Shown here: positions 60,684 to 64,000 of the stretch, in pieces
How positions within the stretch are numbered: the stretch's first letter is position 1
How the letters are laid out: each line of letters opens with the position of its first letter
From: an uncultured Bacilli bacterium
Lineage (GTDB): Bacteria > Bacillota_I > Bacilli_A > RFN20 > CAG-826
Assembly (NCBI GenBank): GCA_934140155.1
Contig: CAKPBC010000003.1
Location: forward strand, 62,001-126,000
Reading direction: 5' to 3'
Length of the DNA: 64,000 nt
The notes under the pieces: model-generated
What the model saw: only the letters and a program-made list of their open reading frames with translations
Databases searched by the model: none
Told to the model about the DNA's origin: nothing
Program-made: the position numbers and the translations under genes

Positions 60684-60929
60684 ATGACATTGCTAGTAAT
60701 ATTAGCTGGTGGTACAGCATGGTGGTTAACACTTATCTACGTTATTGTTGGATTTATAGCAGGAGGAATAGTCGGATTCCTTGTTGCTCGTAACCTTATC
60801 AAAAAAGAAATCGAGAAAAACCCTCCAATTAATGAGAACATGATTCGCGCTATGTTCATGCAAATGGGTAGAAAACCATCGGAAGCGCAAATTCGTGCTG
60901 TAATGAATTCTATGAACAAAAATCGATAA
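60684..60929 (+). CDS. YneF-like UPF0154 membrane protein
   Basis: The 81-residue protein has one N-terminal membrane segment (WLTLIYVIVGFIAGGIVGFLV) and the conserved tail KNPPINENMIRAMFMQMGRKPSEAQIRAVMNSMNK, the UPF0154 signature. Function unknown; widespread in Bacilli. RBS AGGTGA. Confidence 0.88.
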   Translation: MTLLVILAGGTAWWLTLIYVIVGFIAGGIVGFLVARNLIKKEIEKNPPINENMIRAMFMQMGRKPSEAQIRAVMNSMNKNR

Positions 60930-60933
60930 AATG

Positions 60934-60963
60934 AAAATCCTGACTTCAAACATCAGGATTTTT
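60934..60963 (+). terminator. Rho-independent terminator after yneF-like gene
   Basis: AAAATCCTGA / TCAGGATTTT is a perfect 10-bp stem with a T-run on both strands. It could also serve the plsY gene on the minus strand. Confidence 0.85.
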
Positions 60964-61020
60964 ATTTCAACTTATAAAACTATATATCTACTAATAAACT
61001 ACTAATTATCTACTAATTAA

Positions 61021-61707
61021 TTACTTTTTGCTTTTTAACCATTTAATTTGTGATTCTTGGCCTAAAAGGATACGATCAATATTTTGGCTATGACGATTAA
61101 TAAGAATAAGCGTATTAATCATAATCACAACTGTATAAAGAATTTCATAATTTAACATTGGCCACATACCAACCCAACCAACATTAAAGCCTAACATTAA
61201 TATTGCTACAATACTTACAACGATACTTCCAAGTATTGAAGCAAGGGATACCATACGTTTAGCAATTAAGGCAATGGCAAATACAGCAATGAAAACAAGA
61301 AGAAGTACGTAATTAGTGGCGATTAAACAACCAAAGAAAGTAGCCACAGCTTTTCCACCTTTAAAATGGCAATAAACGGGATAACAATGTCCGACACACG
61401 CCATTAATAAAGCAATATAGCATATTGTCATAACATGAATATTAGAATCAATAAAAACTGGAAGTAATAATCTTAATATCCAAAAAGGGATAATAATTTT
61501 AAAAGCATCCATCACAATTGTTAATGCGCCTAATTTTTTTCCTAAAACACGTCCTACATTTGTGCCACCTGTGTTATGTGAACCGAATTCACGAACATCG
61601 GTTTTTTTAAATATTTTTCCAATTATTAGTCCATTTGGAATGGCTCCAATTAAATAACAAATTATGATACAAAAGATGGTGATTAACACTTTTATGCACA
61701 TATCCAT
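61021..61707 (-). CDS. plsY: Acyl-phosphate glycerol-3-phosphate acyltransferase PlsY
   Basis: The 228-residue membrane enzyme has the three cytoplasmic motifs: GAIPNGLIIGK, REFGSHNTGGTNVGRVLG and HCYPVYCHFKGGKAVATFFG. It makes lysophosphatidic acid from acyl-phosphate in the first step of phospholipid synthesis. Its position before parE on the opposite strand is common in Bacilli. Confidence 0.95.
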   Translation of the reverse strand: MDMCIKVLITIFCIIICYLIGAIPNGLIIGKIFKKTDVREFGSHNTGGTNVGRVLGKKLGALTIVMDAFKIIIPFWILRLLLPVFIDSNIHVMTICYIALLMACVGHCYPVYCHFKGGKAVATFFGCLIATNYVLLLVFIAVFAIALIAKRMVSLASILGSIVVSIVAILMLGFNVGWVGMWPMLNYEILYTVVIMINTLILINRHSQNIDRILLGQESQIKWLKSKK

Positions 61708-61815
61708 AAAGTCACTCTCCTACACTTGTATTATTTTATAAATAAAATGTTACAAATTCAATAAAAACTTTGCTATAATAATTTAGTTAATATTAATTAT
61801 TAAGGAGTTGATTTT

Positions 61816-63765
61816 ATGCCTGTCAAAAGTAATCACGTATATGATGAAAATGACATCGTGTTATTAAAAGGTCTTCAAGGTGTTAGAAAACGTCCTGCTA
61901 TGTATATTGGTTCCACTAATGCAATGGGTTTACATCACCTAGTTTGGGAGATTGTTGATAATGCGGTAGATGAAGCATTATCAGGATTTGGTAAGTTTAT
62001 AACTGTAACTATTCATAAAGATGGTTCGTTAAGTGTTCAAGATGAAGGTCGTGGTATTCCAGTTGGTATCAATAAAGATACTGGTAAAAGAGCTATTGAA
62101 TTAGTATTTACTGAATTACACGCTGGTGGTAAGTTCTCTGATAAAGCTTATACAACAAGTGCTGGTTTACATGGTGTTGGTGCATCTGTCACTAATGCAT
62201 TAAGTGAATGGCTAGAATGCACAGTATGTACAAAAGGTGAACAATATTATATAAAATTTGCTAATGGCGGTAAGATTGTTGAACCATTAAAACTAATTGG
62301 TCGCACTAATCGTCATGGTACTTTGGTTCGTTTTAAACCTGATGCCACTGTATTTTCTACTGTGGATTTTAAATGGGATACTATATATAACCATTTGCAA
62401 GAATCGGCATTTTTATTAAAAACTGTTCATTTTATCTTAAAAGATGAAAGAACTGGTGAATCGGTTGAATTCCATTATGAAAATGGTTTACAAGAATATG
62501 TTGGTATTTTAAATGCTAATAATACCCCATTATCTCCAGTTATTGATTTTGAAGATAATACATCGCATATCAAAATGGATATTGCCTTCCAATATTGTTC
62601 GGGTTATTACGATGAAAGAATTTATTCTTATGTTAATAATGTTCGTACTCGTGATGGAGGTACACACGAAACTGGCTTTAGAACTGGTATCACACGTGCT
62701 GTAAATGATTATGCTACGAATAACAATTTGTTACGTGGAAAAATCAAATTAGAAGGTAGCGATATTCGTGAAGGTATTACTGCGATTATTTCTTTAAAAA
62801 TTCCTGAAGATCAACTAGAATTTGAAGGACAAACAAAAGGAAAATTAGGTACTCCAGAAGCCTTACAATTAGTTAATAACTTTGTATATTCACAATTTAC
62901 TTATTACTTAAGTGAAAATAAAGAATTTGCGGTTACTTTAATTAAAAAATGTATTGATGCTCAAAACGCTCGTATTGCTTCTCGTAAAGCAAAAGAAGAA
63001 GCACGTAACACTAATAAAAAATTAAAAAATGAAGTTATTTTATCTGGTAAATTAACTCCACCTCAATCAAAAGATTTTTCTAAAAATGAATTATTTATCG
63101 TTGAGGGTGATTCCGCTGGTGGTACGGCTAAATCTGGTCGTGACCGTATGCATCAAGGTGTTTTACCTCTCAGAGGTAAACCATTAAATACTGATACAGT
63201 TGCGATGGATAAAATGCTTAAAAATGAAGAATTTGCTACTTTAATTAATACTATTGGTGCTGGATATGGTCAAGGATTTGATATTAGTGATATTCATTAT
63301 GATAAAATTATTATCATGACCGATGCTGATACCGATGGTGCTCATATTCAAACTTTATTACTTACTTTCTTTTATCATTATATGCGTCCTTTAATTACTA
63401 CCGGACACGTTTATATTGCTGTTCCACCTCTTTATGGTGTTTCTAAAGAAACCAAAGATAAACAAAAAGTTATGGAATATGCTTGGGATGATGAATCTTT
63501 AGATAAAGCTAAACAAAAGGTTGGCGCTGGATATAAAATCCAACGTTATAAAGGTCTTGGTGAAATGTCCGCAGAACAACTCTGGGACACCACTATGAAT
63601 CCTAAAACTCGTACTTTAATTCGTGTAAATATTGAAGATCCATTACTAGTTGAATACCGTGTTGGCGTCTTAATGGGTAAAGATACTGATGTTCGTAAGA
63701 AATGGGTCGAAGAAAATGTTGACTTTAATGTCGATGATGAATTTATGAAGGAGGTTAGACGTTAA
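61816..63765 (+). CDS. parE: DNA topoisomerase IV subunit B (ParE)
   Basis: The 649-residue ATPase subunit has the GHKL site (EIVDNAVDEALSG, DEGRGIPVG, GLHGVGASVTNALS) and the TOPRIM part (IVEGDSAGGTAKSGRDR, MTDADTDGAHIQTLLL, QRYKGLGEM). It is called ParE rather than GyrB because parC follows with a one-base overlap. It decatenates daughter chromosomes. Confidence 0.95.
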   Translation: MPVKSNHVYDENDIVLLKGLQGVRKRPAMYIGSTNAMGLHHLVWEIVDNAVDEALSGFGKFITVTIHKDGSLSVQDEGRGIPVGINKDTGKRAIELVFTELHAGGKFSDKAYTTSAGLHGVGASVTNALSEWLECTVCTKGEQYYIKFANGGKIVEPLKLIGRTNRHGTLVRFKPDATVFSTVDFKWDTIYNHLQESAFLLKTVHFILKDERTGESVEFHYENGLQEYVGILNANNTPLSPVIDFEDNTSHIKMDIAFQYCSGYYDERIYSYVNNVRTRDGGTHETGFRTGITRAVNDYATNNNLLRGKIKLEGSDIREGITAIISLKIPEDQLEFEGQTKGKLGTPEALQLVNNFVYSQFTYYLSENKEFAVTLIKKCIDAQNARIASRKAKEEARNTNKKLKNEVILSGKLTPPQSKDFSKNELFIVEGDSAGGTAKSGRDRMHQGVLPLRGKPLNTDTVAMDKMLKNEEFATLINTIGAGYGQGFDISDIHYDKIIIMTDADTDGAHIQTLLLTFFYHYMRPLITTGHVYIAVPPLYGVSKETKDKQKVMEYAWDDESLDKAKQKVGAGYKIQRYKGLGEMSAEQLWDTTMNPKTRTLIRVNIEDPLLVEYRVGVLMGKDTDVRKKWVEENVDFNVDDEFMKEVRR

Positions 63766-64000
63766 TGGCTAAGAAAAAAGTAGTAGAACAAGAAGTAATT
63801 AACGAAAACATTCAAGATTCTCCTTTAGAATTTGTCATGGGTGATCGCTTTGCTACATACGCTAAATACGTTATTCAAGATCGTGCTATCCCTGATGTTC
63901 GTGATGGCTTAAAACCTGTTCAACGTCGTATAATTTATTCTATGTATCTAGAAGGTAATACATTTAATAAACCAACAAGAAAATGCGCACACGCAGTTGG
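63765..64000 (+). CDS. parC: DNA topoisomerase IV subunit A (ParC), 3' partial
   Basis: About 78 codons are visible before the window ends. SPLEFVMGDRFATYAKYVIQ, DRAIPDVRDGLKPVQRRI and KPTRKCAHAVG match the ParC N-terminus. The stop/start overlap TAATG couples it to parE. Confidence 0.95.
   Translation, partial: MAKKKVVEQEVINENIQDSPLEFVMGDRFATYAKYVIQDRAIPDVRDGLKPVQRRIIYSMYLEGNTFNKPTRKCAHAV

Noticed and set aside
1..64000. CRISPR arrays, insertion sequences, tRNA or rRNA genes.
   Set aside because: I saw no regular repeat-spacer pattern, transposase motifs or cloverleaf-like stretches. A dedicated scan with a tRNA or repeat finder was not possible.
1..64000. A mycoplasma-type genetic code with TGA as Trp.
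   Set aside because: rsmE, mtaB, yqfC and yqfD end with TGA at the expected length, and Trp is coded by TGG.

Overview
The window is a 64 kb piece of an AT-rich chromosome of a Bacillota bacterium, most likely class Bacilli. The backbone keeps the Bacillus-type gene order lepA-hemW-hrcA-grpE-dnaK-dnaJ-rsmE-mtaB-rpsU-yqfC-yqfD-ybeY-cdd-era-recO-glyQS-dnaG-rpoD-trmK-nif3-ispH-yqfQ-cshB-nfo-yqfT-ispG. After it come rpmG, efp, a spoIIIAH-like gene, yneF, plsY, parE and the start of parC. TGA is used as a stop (rsmE, mtaB, yqfC, yqfD), so the code is standard and not the mycoplasma one. The sporulation-linked genes yqfC, yqfD, yqfQ and spoIIIAH point to a spore-forming ancestry. An uncultured gut lineage of the Erysipelotrichia/RF39 kind would fit, but the taxon is an inference.

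Region by region. 0-2.2 kb: a partial SAM-decarboxylase-like gene, a LOG-family protein and a PLD nuclease with a DpnI-type winged helix. 2.3-7.0 kb: lepA, a degenerate Fic-like protein and hemW. 7.1-8.8 kb: a secreted lipoprotein tyrosine phosphatase. 8.9-21.5 kb: one tightly packed ten-gene operon, the most unusual part of the window. It encodes a FecBCD-type importer, two transglutaminase-like lipoproteins, a 995-residue lipoprotein, a NifH-like Fe protein and two very divergent NifD/NifK-like subunits. Its promoter carries a matched pair of 16-bp palindromes. 22.4-27.2 kb: the CIRCE-controlled heat-shock operon. 27.2-34.2 kb: a second accessory block with gene debris, an aldo/keto reductase, an AbiE toxin-antitoxin locus with a duplicated antitoxin, and a wall- or membrane-anchored subtilase. 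34.2-64 kb: mostly housekeeping genes. Exceptions are a tandem second sigma-70 gene flanked by a remnant of trmK, a C39-peptidase membrane protein without an ATPase domain, and an EF-P whose loop-tip Lys is replaced.

How the genes may work together: the importer of the 9-21.5 kb operon would bring a metal chelate or tetrapyrrole-like ligand through the membrane, the lipoproteins would act on the outer face, and the NifH/D/K-like reductase would reduce the cargo in the cytoplasm. The substrate cannot be read from the sequence. No rRNA, tRNA, CRISPR array or insertion sequence was recognised.
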